From positions 736,248 to 800,247 of the forward strand of contig VZTI01005567.1 in the NCBI GenBank assembly GCA_013397865.1: a stretch of DNA of 64,000 nt, given 5' to 3'. The notes beneath the pieces were generated by a model, which saw only the letters and a program-made list of their open reading frames with translations, had not been told where the DNA came from and searched no databases. This document shows positions 1 through 11,432 of this stretch, piece after piece. The first letter of the stretch is position 1. Each line of letters begins with the position of its first letter. The stretch comes from Struthidea cinerea (Eukaryota; Chordata; Aves; Passeriformes; Corcoracidae). The position numbers were made by a program, and so were the translations under genes.

Positions 1-875
1 CAACAGGAACAGGCAGTGTCAGGCTCCAGATGTGCCAACACCTCCCTCCACTGTCACCAAAGGACTTAGAACCTGCATAGCATTTTGACTCTTATGTTAA
101 TATTAAAAATATTCTGCATTCAGTAAAAATACAAAGCTCTTGTTTGAGAAGCAAAACAAAGCTCAGGGCCATAAGCAGAACTGCCTTTAACACTGCAAAA
201 ACATCCATCCTTCTCCAGCAGAGTTCTCCTCGAACTCTGAGCGCAAATGGCAACCAAAGCTGTGATTGTTTGGTTCAGTGTAACCATGGGAAGAACAATT
301 CACCACAGTGAGCATTCAAAATTCAGGGCTGCTGCCACCTCTGAACCAATTTTGACACTCATTTTTCCGCCTCTCATAAACCATAAGTTTCATCTGTTCT
401 GGGGCTGAGTCGTGATTTTCTTCCCTAAATAGAAAGGTTTTCCTGTTAATTTTTTATTATTTTAATAAGGCTTTTAATAATCCTGTGTGTATATAAACTG
501 TGAATCCAGGTAAGAAAAGCAGGAAACTTTCCGAACACAGACATACTTCGTATTTCACTCATTCCATGTGGTTATGAAGTGGGGTTCGATGGAAACTGTC
601 TGGGAACTGAAAGCAGAGCACATATTCTGCACCCATGTAATTGAGAAAATGTAGGGCTGGAAAAGGACAAATCAGATGGATGATGTTTACATGTTCCTGT
701 AATATAACTTGGGCTACAGGCTATAGAGTTGCACAGTCAAGTTCTCAGGAGTCAGCTTAAACTCATTAAGTTGTTAAAACTTTCCTGGGTATGAGATGCA
801 CTGGTAGCACTGTTGCATTGCAGGGCAACCAACTCCTAAAATACCATCTCCCCTTCCCCCCAAAGATGAGAGACT

Positions 876-899
876 CAGGGTAACAAACTCATAACTGAA
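876..899 (+). repeat. 24-bp exact direct repeat, copy 1
   Basis: This segment starts CAGGGTAACAAAC and is identical over 24 bases to 3056-3079. It is not low complexity, and the flanks do not match. In a window this size a chance exact 24-mer match is very unlikely. I do not recognise the family. It could be a relic of an old dispersed repeat or a templated insertion. Confidence 0.85.
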
Positions 900-3055
900 T
901 CATATATAATTGGCATAACTTTCAGCATGAAGAAATTGGTTTCCATCACTTAAATTATGTGGATTAACTGGTAGGACAAGATACAGACATAGCTCATGTC
1001 TGACATGGGACAGTAGATACTGAGGCAGGAGACTTTACACCTGAAACCCTATTACCACAAAGTTTAATGAAAATACTTTTTCCTTCAGAGAAAAAGGTAC
1101 TTTTCTAGGCTGCCCCCTTCACACCCCTGTTTGGTCAGTGAAAAGGTCAAGTCGGCATTTGTTCTATGAGTATTTTAGATTACAGTCACAGGGGGAATGA
1201 AAAACCTGAAGACAGGAGTTACACAACTCCTGTTTGTGTGTAATTTGAAAAAAAAAATAGGAGACATAATTAGTACTAGCTGAGAGGTGAATGGGAGCTG
1301 TAGGATTGAGTCTGGCAATGAACCAAGCCTGCATCAGCACTGAGCAAACAGACTGGGAGTCTCCCGAGGACAAGTGAGCCCCACTCATGGGCAGGAAGGA
1401 CAGAATGAGACCCTTTGGGTGCAGCACAGCTCCTCTTGCCCTGCTGCCACTTCAGGAAAAGCCCTGGCTGGGAGGCAGACTGTGCCTACTGCCTCCCCTC
1501 AGGCACCCTGCCTAGAAATGCTCGGGCTCTGCCAAGTCACCTCCTTGACATAACAGATTCCTTCAAGGGAAGTCAACTGCCCACAGACACGTAGCTCTTC
1601 TTGGAAACACTTCCTTAGAAGAAGCCCCCACCCCAACATTCTCATGCACAGCTTGGATTCCAATATCCCATCTCTGTCCTCCAGGGCAAAATCTTTGTTT
1701 AAGTGGAATTGGTTTGCTCCCAGAAACCAAGAGCTTTTCTGGGAATTTGCCTTTTCTCTTACATTGACTAGGAACCACTGCAAAGGCTCTCCAAACATGA
1801 AACACCCTGAGCCTGAAAACCTCAGCAGATGGCACGAAGGAGTCTCCAAGTAGTAGCTGGTGCTGGAGAAATGTGTTGGGCTGAGGACAATCTTGGACAC
1901 AGGTCCCTCTGCACAGCCACAGGAGACAGGCAGCAAGTGGCAAGTGACATCTGCTGTGGTTCCCTTCCCCAACACAGCTCTCTCGTGCCCTAGTGGGTCA
2001 GGAGAGGGTGGAAATTAATTCAAACTATTTTTATTGGCCTGCTTGTTGCTACACAACACATCCTTCCATTAGAAAGAGGAACATTGCAGTTCCTCTTATC
2101 CCCTTCCAGAGACATTTCAAATAGGTGGAGGTTTAAATCCCACAAGTGAAAGCTACAGACATAAATTCCATATTTGTTTGTGTGAATCCGCACATGGCCA
2201 ACCTTACAGAATGCAAACCAAACCCCAATAATGGGACCCAGATTGAAATGAAAACCAGCTCTCCACAATGAGAGACAGATTCTCGTGTCTGAGAAGTTTG
2301 CAGTCAACTACAATAAAAATCAAGCTCTGCAGCCCGGCCAGCCCCCGAGCCTTCATAAATATCACTTTTCTCTTGTTTTATTGTTAGCAGAAGCAGCTTG
2401 GCAGTGGATGCCACCACACTATTAGTAAACACACGTCATTATAAACACAGAACAGAGACCATAATAACCATCAAGGAAAAAGAAGGAATGAATTACACAA
2501 CCCACCAACTCCTAAGAAAACAATTTCAGGAATACGAGGCAGTTCCAGCTGGAAATGCCACTGTGGCACCCCACACCTGACACATTCTGCCACCTCTCCC
2601 TGAGCTTTGATGCTCCGTGTGAAGCCAGAGAAGCTGTGAAAAGGACCCGATGGGTTCCTGTATTGTCTGAAAATGACTCCACATCAAGAGACAATTTCTT
2701 CACTGCCAGACTGGCAGGTCCAGCCAGGTTTACAAGAACCAGGCCATGATCTTTCTGCCTTTTAACTACCACAAATAATATCAACACGTGTCCTGAGAAT
2801 TAAAATGAGATAGTGCTTCTGTGGGACCCATCCACACAAGGGACCAGAAACTCTTGGCTACCCAAGCATCTGCAAGAGCCTGATGATTCCCAAGGAATGG
2901 TATTTGAGGTCAGGACTCCAGAGAATTCCTGCAAAATTGTAAAGGCTAAAACTGTGCACTCCTGATGCTGGTGGGCTCTGCTCCCCCACAGTGGACCTGC
3001 TGGGAGGGGAAGCCCTGGCAGCTCATCCCTCTCCTGCAGGTCCCTCCTTTCTCTC

Positions 3056-3079
3056 CAGGGTAACAAACTCATAACTGAA
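3056..3079 (+). repeat. 24-bp exact direct repeat, copy 2
   Basis: This is the second copy of the 24-mer at 876-899, in the same orientation and about 2.18 kb away. It directly follows a pyrimidine-rich tract (TCCCTCCTTTCTCTC), so its CAG reads like a strong splice acceptor. The downstream plus-strand frames close quickly, and no exon is claimed. Confidence 0.85.
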
Positions 3080-6000
3080 CTCCCTGTGAGGAGCCAGGGG
3101 AAGCACCAAGTACAGATGTGTGTGAGGGAACAGCACAGAACCCATGGTGCCATGTGTAATCCCCTGCCCCAAGCTGTGGGGGCAGCTGCTCTGGGCTGAT
3201 TCTGTGACTCTGATAAGAGGAGGGCAAAAGCAGCAAGTCACAAATTCCTGAGAGGTGTCTGGGATGATGAAAATGGAAGCAGTGGAAAGACCTCAAAATC
3301 TACTGGGATTTTCAGTGTGATAATTGGGATTTTTCTTGATAAATAAAAACTAGTTTTAGGGTATTTACAGGTGGTAAAATAACTTGCTCTCATTTGGCAG
3401 CTGGCAAGAAAGCAAAACGAGTGTGGGTATACAGCAAGACAGGGCCAAATGGAGCATTGCAGAAAGAGGAGCCTGTGATTTGTCCTTTTGGCATCATTCA
3501 GAAGAGTTTATTCTTTCCTACATGTCCCACAGCCCTTTGGACCTGTTTTAAATAGATGGCTCTGCACAAACGTGGGTCAATGTCTGTATTCCTACAGAAA
3601 AGGAGATGAAAATATGCCTGAGAATCCTCTGCACTCTCTACCTGGGAGGAAAAATTATTCCACAGTTTGTTAAGGTTCTTAATATTGGATGCAGATGAGT
3701 GAAAATTTCTCAGCAATTTTAGCAACATCCCTAAGGACTCCAGGAAAATGGTTTGAAGGGATATTTTCCGAGAGGAGTTGCTGGAGAGAGCTTGTAAAGC
3801 TATCATGTGCAGTTCAGAGAGAAAACCCGACTGGGCTGCTATGGACCATGGCCCGCTGCTCCTCCTGCCCCTGTCCTGCTGCTGGACCACGCCAGCAGCC
3901 ACAACTGCCTCTGGAATGCCCACTCCGGTGGAAGGGACATCGGGAATGCCCACATGAGGCTGGACAAGGCGTGCATTTGCCAGACATCCTGTGGCAGCAC
4001 AGGCTGGTGTTGAGCCTTCAAGGGCTCACACATAGACCCTGAATGTAACACTCTGTTAAAATAAGGGGCAATTCACACCTCTGGGGGCTGTTTTTCGCTT
4101 GCTCTCCAGACTCAGGAAGGCAGCAGTGGGGGGATTTACATTAAGGAACCAAAGGTGCTGCACAGCTTAAAACAAAGTTTAAAGACTGGAAAACAGAACA
4201 AGATCTGCAGAAAAATGCTCAATCTCCAGCATCCAGAACTACTCCAGTACAGCAAAGCTGGGTGCTGTCGGTCTCTGTTAAAAACAAGGACTAAATGAAG
4301 CACACAGCTGTTCAGTGCATGATTTGAAGGTGGTATAGGGCACCAGTAAAGTGGCTGCCACAGCATCACAGCGTCACAGTGACACAGGGTCACAGTCTCA
4401 TTGAAGGGCTGGAGTAATAAAGGCAGATGGCAGCAGAGCAGCAAACGGGGTTTACTACTTGGCAAATGGTAAATTCTTCTCTGAGCGGCTCGAGAAAACC
4501 CAAGAGTCTTTCAGTTCCACAGAATTTTCTACTCCCATTCCCTTTGCTGACAAAAATGTCATATTGTCAGGAGAGGGGATACATTCACAGTGAAACGCTG
4601 ACTGAATTTTGGTACAAAATCTGAGCCAGACTTACAGAAACTGAATAGAAATACAGCTCCTAGAAGTGGATGAATCACAGCCATTGAGCCTCCATAAACT
4701 ATTCGGTGTTTGATGATGTATTTATCATAACAGTACAATTGAACATTAACATTAATTCTGGATTCAAAACATCTGATTTTTTTCCCCACAATTTTGCACG
4801 GATTTACCTATAACTGTTTGGAATGGACTCACGGCAGAATTCAAGTGATGATGTGAACAGGGAGTAAATTCAAACGTGGTTTCTTGACTCTGATAAGAGA
4901 GAAGATATCTCTGGCAGACAACACACATGCAGCTGGCCCATGGGACACTTGGCGACTAGGCCAGAAGAACAAGTGGGAAAACACCAAGGCAATTCAAGGT
5001 AAAGAAAATGGATTCATGATTTAAAAACAAATTATATTTGTCTTTGACACTGCTTGTGGTGTTGGTGAGTCACCCATAATTATATACCCAGGACAACAAC
5101 ACTGACAGGCAGCACATGAAGATAATTTAAAAGTCTCACCTTAGATACAGAGTTAGGCTGAACCAGCCCACTTTAAATACAACTAAGTCAACATATGCAT
5201 TTTCACAATAATTTGTGATTTAAGACGTAAATTTTGCACATATTTCCCATCTAAGAGAAAAAAACCAGCATCCACATTGATTACCTTTGCCTGTGCTAAA
5301 GATCATTATTTTGATATTCTTCTGGCTACCAAAAATAATGCCAAGAGCTGAAAGAATTATTTCTGGAGCATGAATATTTTGTCCTTTTTCCTGAACACAG
5401 CCTGTTACCAGGGATGCCCCAGCACTTGGGAATTCCCAGACTGGCAGGCACAGGCAGCTCGCAGCAACTTCCACTGCAGTGAAGGTGCCCCATGCCTTGG
5501 GACAGCACAGCCAAGGGGTTTCAGGTAGAAGAGAAGGGAGTAACTTCATTTAAAGGAGTGACGCTGTGCTAAGATGAGCTTAGGATCAACTAAAATTGCA
5601 ACCCCCTCCTATCCTGCCCCTTCCTCACCTTCAACACATTGGACACTTTAATTCACTGGCATTAATTAATTATTTACTTTCTCTATTGAGAAATTAACAT
5701 AGGAGTAGAAAACCATATTTCTTTCAAGAAAAAAGGGGGGAAAAGAGTGAGGCTGTTTTTAAATGTGGGTTGGGAGGAGCCTGGCAGAGCAGAGGATCCC
5801 TAATGCCTTAATGAAGATAAGCAGATGAAAAGGGCCACTGTGGATTGCCACTGCCTTGCAGTTAAGTGGTGGGTTTGGAAAATAATTCCTCCTGATTCAT
5901 CTTCTGGTTACATTCTGGTTCTTCAGTCAATTATGTGCTACCACATAGGGTTTGGGAGCGGATTCCTGAGTAAACAGCCAACAGCAGACAAATTAGTTTG

Positions 6001-7029
6001 GGAAACCCAAGCACTGCTCTTTATCACACGAGTTTTGATGAATGCTGTGGCTGATCTGAGACAGTTCCACAGGTGTGTCCGTGCCTGTCAGGCTCCGAAA
6101 TGCTGTGCCCAGACCCCCCAGAGGATTTTTTGCAACAAGTCCCAATACACTCCCAGCTGCTCCCTCACAAAAATAAATAAGAATAGGGAATTTTTTTCTG
6201 CTCTGAAAATTGTGGAGTGGGGGAGAAGGGGAGAAACACAACCATCAGCTTGTTCAAAGATGTGCCCTGGCACTGGGGGAGCTTTTCCCCGCCCTTGAGG
6301 GGAAAGCCAGCAGGACCTCTCAGGGCTGGGAACAGCAGGCTCTCCCTCCAGAGAGCCCTGCCTCGCTTGGATCTCTGGGAAGGAGCTTTTCCAGAAGGGG
6401 AATGAGCTCAGCACTGAAACTCATGTGAAGAACTTTCTCTCACTCTAATTAGGATGTTTAACCTGTGCAGTCTTGCCCCGTGCAGGCTCCGGAGCGGGAA
6501 CAAGCCAAGACTGGGGATAAGGCAAGGAATGCAGACTCAGGGAGGGATCTCAGCTGATTTTCTTTATCCCCACGGCTGCCAGGAGAGAGAACCTGGGCAC
6601 CTGGAGGTGTGCCAACCCTGTGCCTCCAACCTTGAGCATCCACATCCTTTTGGGGTCTGACAGCTCCATCCCCTGCAGTGCACCCCACTGCCCTGCCTTG
6701 GTTATGGGGCCTTTGTGGGACAAGGGACTTGCCTGCACAGATCCCACCAGGAAAGACGGCACAAGGAGCTCATCCAGAGCTCCCACGGGATGTGTTAGCA
6801 GCACTTCCAGACCAGTGCATTGGGGTTTGCACTGATAGGTTCAGTTTCGGAGATGAAAAAAGAAGTTCAGTCTTCCATGGGTTTGTGTATGAGCAAGGGA
6901 AACTGTAGAAGGCTGTTGACTCCTGGAAACTTATTACACACACCCTGCACATGTGGGAAATACAGGGGCAGGGGAAGAGTATTGGAAGAGCTCAAGGGGG
7001 AGACAAATTCTTTTTTACAAAAATGAAAG

Positions 7030-7172
7030 CGGAAGAACATAAACGTTTGTGGAAGATCAGCCAGCTGGTCACCCCAAAAAAAGGGAGGTTGGCCAGGCCA
7101 GTTTGTTTAGACCGTTCTGGAAAGCTGAAGTATGAATCCAATCTAGTTCACAAACCTTTCCTTGGTGTAAAG
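7030..7172 (+). other. Exon-like open segment (speculative)
   Basis: A pyrimidine run (TTCTTTTTTAC) is followed by an AG at 7028-7029. After it come 143 bases open in one frame, ending in AAG|GTAAGT, a perfect vertebrate 5' splice-site consensus at 7173. The predicted peptide is basic and contains HKRLWKISQLVTPKKGR. I recognise no protein family. The acceptor is only moderate, because 11 purine-rich bases separate the pyrimidine tract from the AG. It may be a decoy. Confidence 0.12.
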
Positions 7173-10017
7173 GTAAGTTTCAAATACATAAATTATTAAC
7201 ACCAGTGAAGGATACTTTGCTAAACTCAAAAGTCTCTTTAAATTACAAGACTGACATCAGCAGAGCTGTGCCCTTTGCAAGCACAGGAGCTTTGGCGTTG
7301 GAAAACTCAGATATTTATTGGGGGTCAGCAGGAAAAATAACCAGCTCCAAATCATTGCAGAGACTAAAATCCCCAACAGAATTTGGGGAAAGTCACCTCT
7401 ACTCTTTCCAGCACCTTCAGCAAGTCACCTGCACCTTCGCATTTTCCCATACATCAGGCTACCCTGGCTTCCTTGAAACACCTGGTTAGTTTAGGCATTT
7501 AACTTAAAAAATAACCCCTCTCCTCAGGGTTTATAGGCTTGGGCTGGTTAGAAATGAAAACTTGTTTCTCATAAAACCTTGCTGTGGGTTTGACGATGTA
7601 TTTCTGGTGGCTGGTGGCTTGTGATAATCCCCTATGAGTAAAGGCAGCATGGGCAGGTTGGACTTCTTTGTCCTTGTTCTGTCCATGTCCTGTTTTTCTT
7701 GATGGTTTTGACCCCCTCATGTCAAATTCCCTAAGCTTCTCTCAGACAAGGGAATTCTAGGCAGTGGTTTTCTTAAATAAATATTTTTCTTTCTTTGTAG
7801 AGTCAATATTCCTTTCTCAGCTCAAGATTCTGTGATTTTCCTGTATCAGCCTTTTTACCAAGCCAGAGCATTTCATCCCCCCCAGGTTATGTGGGAACCC
7901 TCCAACATTCCAAGCAGTGACAGAAATTGCAGAGTGCATCTGTCACTACTAGCCTGGCTGTGACACTCAAGGGCCATCAACCAGCCCAGCCTTGTGCCTA
8001 GAAATACAATCTAACCACCTGGAATAATTTGGCATCCTTAACTACACTTTCCTTCCCTGAAACGTTGAGTGCAGAGCTCGTCCTCGTGACAGGAATGTAC
8101 CCAGAGAGTGACAGGACGCTCTCAGCTGCAGAGGGGAAAGGACACGTTAGAGCAAGATAATCCAAACACCACAAAAATGCTGCAGTCACGGAGCTCTGGG
8201 CTGCTCTCAGCTGCACTTGGGTGTACAAGTGGAGGGCAAAAATGATGGGTTTTACCTTTTGTACCCACCCAGACACTTGGACAACTTCTCTTGTTTTTAC
8301 AAGGGACCACTTAAAGCCAAGAGGGGACAGGAGAGAGATGTGTTGCAATCATCAGATACGAGACACTTTAATGGCTATTGGCTTCTGAGCTGATAGATCA
8401 GAGTTACTCACACACAGAGTTTATTTTCCTATGGCCCCACTCTTTGGCGAGCTGGCTCATGCCGAGGGCAGGCTGGGGGAGATGAGGCCAGGGATTCGTT
8501 GGCTTTAATGCACAACTGAAAGATGCTTTCAGTCAGCTGCAGCCTGGGTGCCAGGTTTTATTTTTTCAGTGCTCTCACTCTGGGGTGGAGAGGGCCAGCC
8601 CTCTCCTTCCTCATGCCTCCTTCACTCTCGCACAATCTTTGTGGAGCTGCAGAAAAGAATTTTCCCATAAATAAACAAAATATTGAGTTACACACCATGT
8701 AAGTGACGACAGAAGAGAGCCCCAAGTCATCTTCTTAATTTCTATGCACAACACAGCGTGCCAGCTCTCAGATAAAAGATGCATGAAAGAAAATGACATT
8801 ACTTCCAAGTCCACATAGTTTTGAGGTAAAATCACCAAGTCGTCATTTCCCACGTGCTCCTGTGCACATTGGGGCGCAGGCTCAGTCCTCCCTGCGCATC
8901 CCAGCCCGGGCTGCTCCTGGTGCTCCCTCTGCTCCACCAGCCACCTCCTGCTCCGAGGTTTTCTCACGTTCCCAGCACCCAGATCACTCTGTTTTAACTC
9001 CTGCAGGCCAGCAGGTGACTGACTTTAGGGTCAGAAGGCAAAGTGCTAACTTGAGACCTGGCGCAAGGCAACGCCCACATCCTGCTGCAGTCGCAGCTGC
9101 AGCTTTGCTTCCCCTGGTGAAAATCAGGGCTTGGCTCTACAGACTTTAATTGGGGATAAATTGCTGCGAAGGTCTTTGCAGAGCCCTCTCGCACGGAGGT
9201 GGTTCCTTCAGATTCTACTGGGCAATTTACAATTAGGCTACTTTTTAAAAATAATTTGATAGCAGAAACACTTCACGGAATAATTTTCAGGCTCACTACA
9301 GACATTATTCATGAGAAAGCGATTCAAAATATTCAAGAGAGAAATATAATATGACCCTGGTGGATTTGGTTGTCTACACAGGCCTTGCTGCCTTGCTTTG
9401 GGCTCTGGTGGGGACTCTCACACAATGTAGCTGTAAGGAACATCCTAAAAGCCGACTTCTTGCTTGTGGCAGGAGGGGCTGGGCTCTCACCCTGTCCCAC
9501 ATTAACCGAGTGCCGCAGGGGTGCCCCGAGCCCTGAGCACAGCGCAGGGCAAGGCACGGTGAGAGTGTCACTACACGGCAACTTCAGCCAAAAGGTCCAC
9601 GATAAATCCAGGCTGGGAAGGAAAATGAATACCTGGGAAATGAAATAATTTTCCAGAGTTCCCTGACAGCCTTTGGAAAGGCAAAGGATTGCACCTCTGC
9701 ACCCTCAGGTCCAGTGCAGCATTTCAAAAGCATGCCCTGCTTTCTGCCTGGTTACACTTCCCTGTGTTAGACCTAAAATCACAAAGCTTATTGTACAAGC
9801 TTTATCAAGGCTGCTCTGATTAGGAAACTCACATTACTTATGAAATATCAGGAACGTTTCGCTCCCTCTCATGGGAGGTGCCCCTCAGTCCCTGCCCTGA
9901 GTGAGCAGCTGGGGAGGTTGTGCTGCAGTTCTGCTCTGTGTCCCCCTCGGTGCCAACCCGGCTCTGCTGGGGAGGGAAAACCACATGCACTGTGCTGAGA
10001 TCTTGCAGTCTCAGACT

Positions 10018-10300
10018 GGTTTGGGTTGGAAGGGACATTAATGCTCATTTCAACCCATCCCCTGCCATGGACGCCTTCCACTATCCCAGGTTGCTCCAGC
10101 CTGGCCTTGGACACTGCCAGGGATCCAGGAGCAGCCACAGCTGCTCTGGGCACCCTGTGCCAGGGCCTGCCCACCCTCCCAGGGAACAATTCCTTCCCAA
10201 TATCCCATCCATCCCTGCCCTCTGGCAGTGGGAAGCCATTCCCCTTGTCCTTTGTCCAAAGTCTCCCTCCAGCGCTCCTGGAGCCCCCTGAGGCACTAGA
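10018..10300 (-). repeat. CR1 LINE 3'-end fragment
   Basis: Read on the plus strand, this opens with TTTGGGTTGGAAGGGACATT and runs through the standard blocks of the avian CR1 3' end in reverse complement: the CCCTGCCATGG block, the CCAGGTTGCTCCAGCCTGGC block, the GGCACCCTGTGCCAGGGCCT block and the GTCCAAAGTCTCCCTCCAGC block. The element therefore lies on the minus strand. It covers about 280 bp of the 3' portion and has no intact reading frame. It is severely 5'-truncated, as most CR1 copies are. Confidence 0.93.
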
Positions 10301-11158
10301 ACCATTTTCTAGTTTCTTTATGAAAGGTTTGTGTGAAGAGATGCTTTGCCCTGTTGAATCTCAGCGTGGCCTAATTCAGTCCCGCCATATTCAGCTGCAA
10401 GTGCAGATGAGCTGTTCATGTTTGTGACACCAAAAGGCAGAACTGTTCTGTCCCACAGCAAGGCAGGGAAGCGTGGGACAGCAGTCTCTGCCAGAGGTTT
10501 GGAGATGAGAGCTGTGCTCATACTGCTCACTTTTAAATATCCAAAATGTGCATAACACAGAATTTATTTTCCTGTAGCTGCGTGCATATTAATTTATGTT
10601 CTTGAAAAAGAAACCCAAACCCAAGCCAGAAGGTGAAAAAAAAACTTAAAAAGGCTAGTAGACAAATATACATATTCTTGAAAATTAACTCATTCTGCTG
10701 CTCCAATTGTTATTACCAGAGTGGTCTCAGACTGAAAGATTTTATTCATAATGTTTTATCTTTTATCAATAGAAAAATGTCAAAAAGAAGTGTCTATAGT
10801 TAGTCACAAAAGGTCTTTCCTAACTTCAGAAATTTTTAGATCTTGTCCATAGTGAAGGGACAAAGGGAAAGATGAAAAAGGGCTGAAAAAAAGGCTTTTG
10901 CACAGAATATAAACTGGAGGCTCGAGCAAAGTCTCTAAGGAATGGGGCATTCAGTTCCATCAAAGGTGGAACGGTTACACATTTATAGTAAATTCATAGA
11001 ATGGCAGGTTCCCACTGCCACTCTGAGATATTTGCTGGATATTTGCTACGTGTGTCCCAACACTTGGGGTTGTCTTCCAGCTGAGTTGTACATGACAGGA
11101 GGGATCCCTGGGAGCCAGGGGCTCACATCAAACCCCAGCTGGGAGGCATTTGCTGCAT
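10301..11158. other. Spacer between two CR1 copies, nothing recognised
   Basis: The part from about 10,530 to 10,930 is AT-rich with several short A and T runs. I see no exon, RNA gene or further transposon. The short frame at 10,942-11,160 resembles nothing known. Confidence 0.5.
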
Positions 11159-11432
11159 AATCACGGAATCATGGAATGATTTGGATTGGAAGGGACCTTA
11201 AAAACCATGCCCCCTGCCATGCAACCTTCCACTGTCCCAGGCTGCTCCAAGCCCCGTCCAGCCTGGCCTTGGGCACTGCCAGGGATCCAGGGGCAGCCAC
11301 AGCTGCTCTGGGCACCCTGTGCCGGGGCCTCCCCTCCCTCACAGCCAAGAATTTCTTCCTTATATCTGATCTAAATCTCTCCTCTTTTATTCTGAAGCCA
11401 TTCTCCTCTGTCCCATCACTATCTATAGTAGT
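11159..11432 (-). repeat. CR1 LINE 3'-end fragment with terminal repeat
   Basis: The plus strand starts AATCACGGAATCATGGAATG, the reverse complement of the ATTCYATGATTCYRTGA microsatellite that ends CR1 elements. TTTGGATTGGAAGGGACCTT and the shared block GGATCCAGGGGCAGCCACAG follow. The homology continues through AATTTCTTCCTTATATCTGA and fades near CTGTCCCATCACTATC. This is a minus-strand copy with an intact 3' terminus, truncated at its 5' side. The terminus and the good match suggest a relatively young insertion. Confidence 0.95.

Larger units (their letters stand above)
1..10017. other. Unique non-coding stretch, no gene recognised
   Basis: I see no recognisable coding exon, RNA gene or transposon here. 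The open frames are short (the longest about 158 codons, on the minus strand near 1.5-2.0 kb), overlap one another in several frames and resemble no family I know. Two items stand out: a 24-base exact direct repeat at 876-899 and 3056-3079, and an exon-like open segment at 7030-7172 ending in a consensus splice donor. A pyrimidine-rich tract followed by TTAG/CAG near 2365-2391 resembles a splice acceptor, but no exon follows that I can identify. AT-rich and GC-rich patches alternate, as expected for avian intergenic or intronic DNA. Confidence 0.6.
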
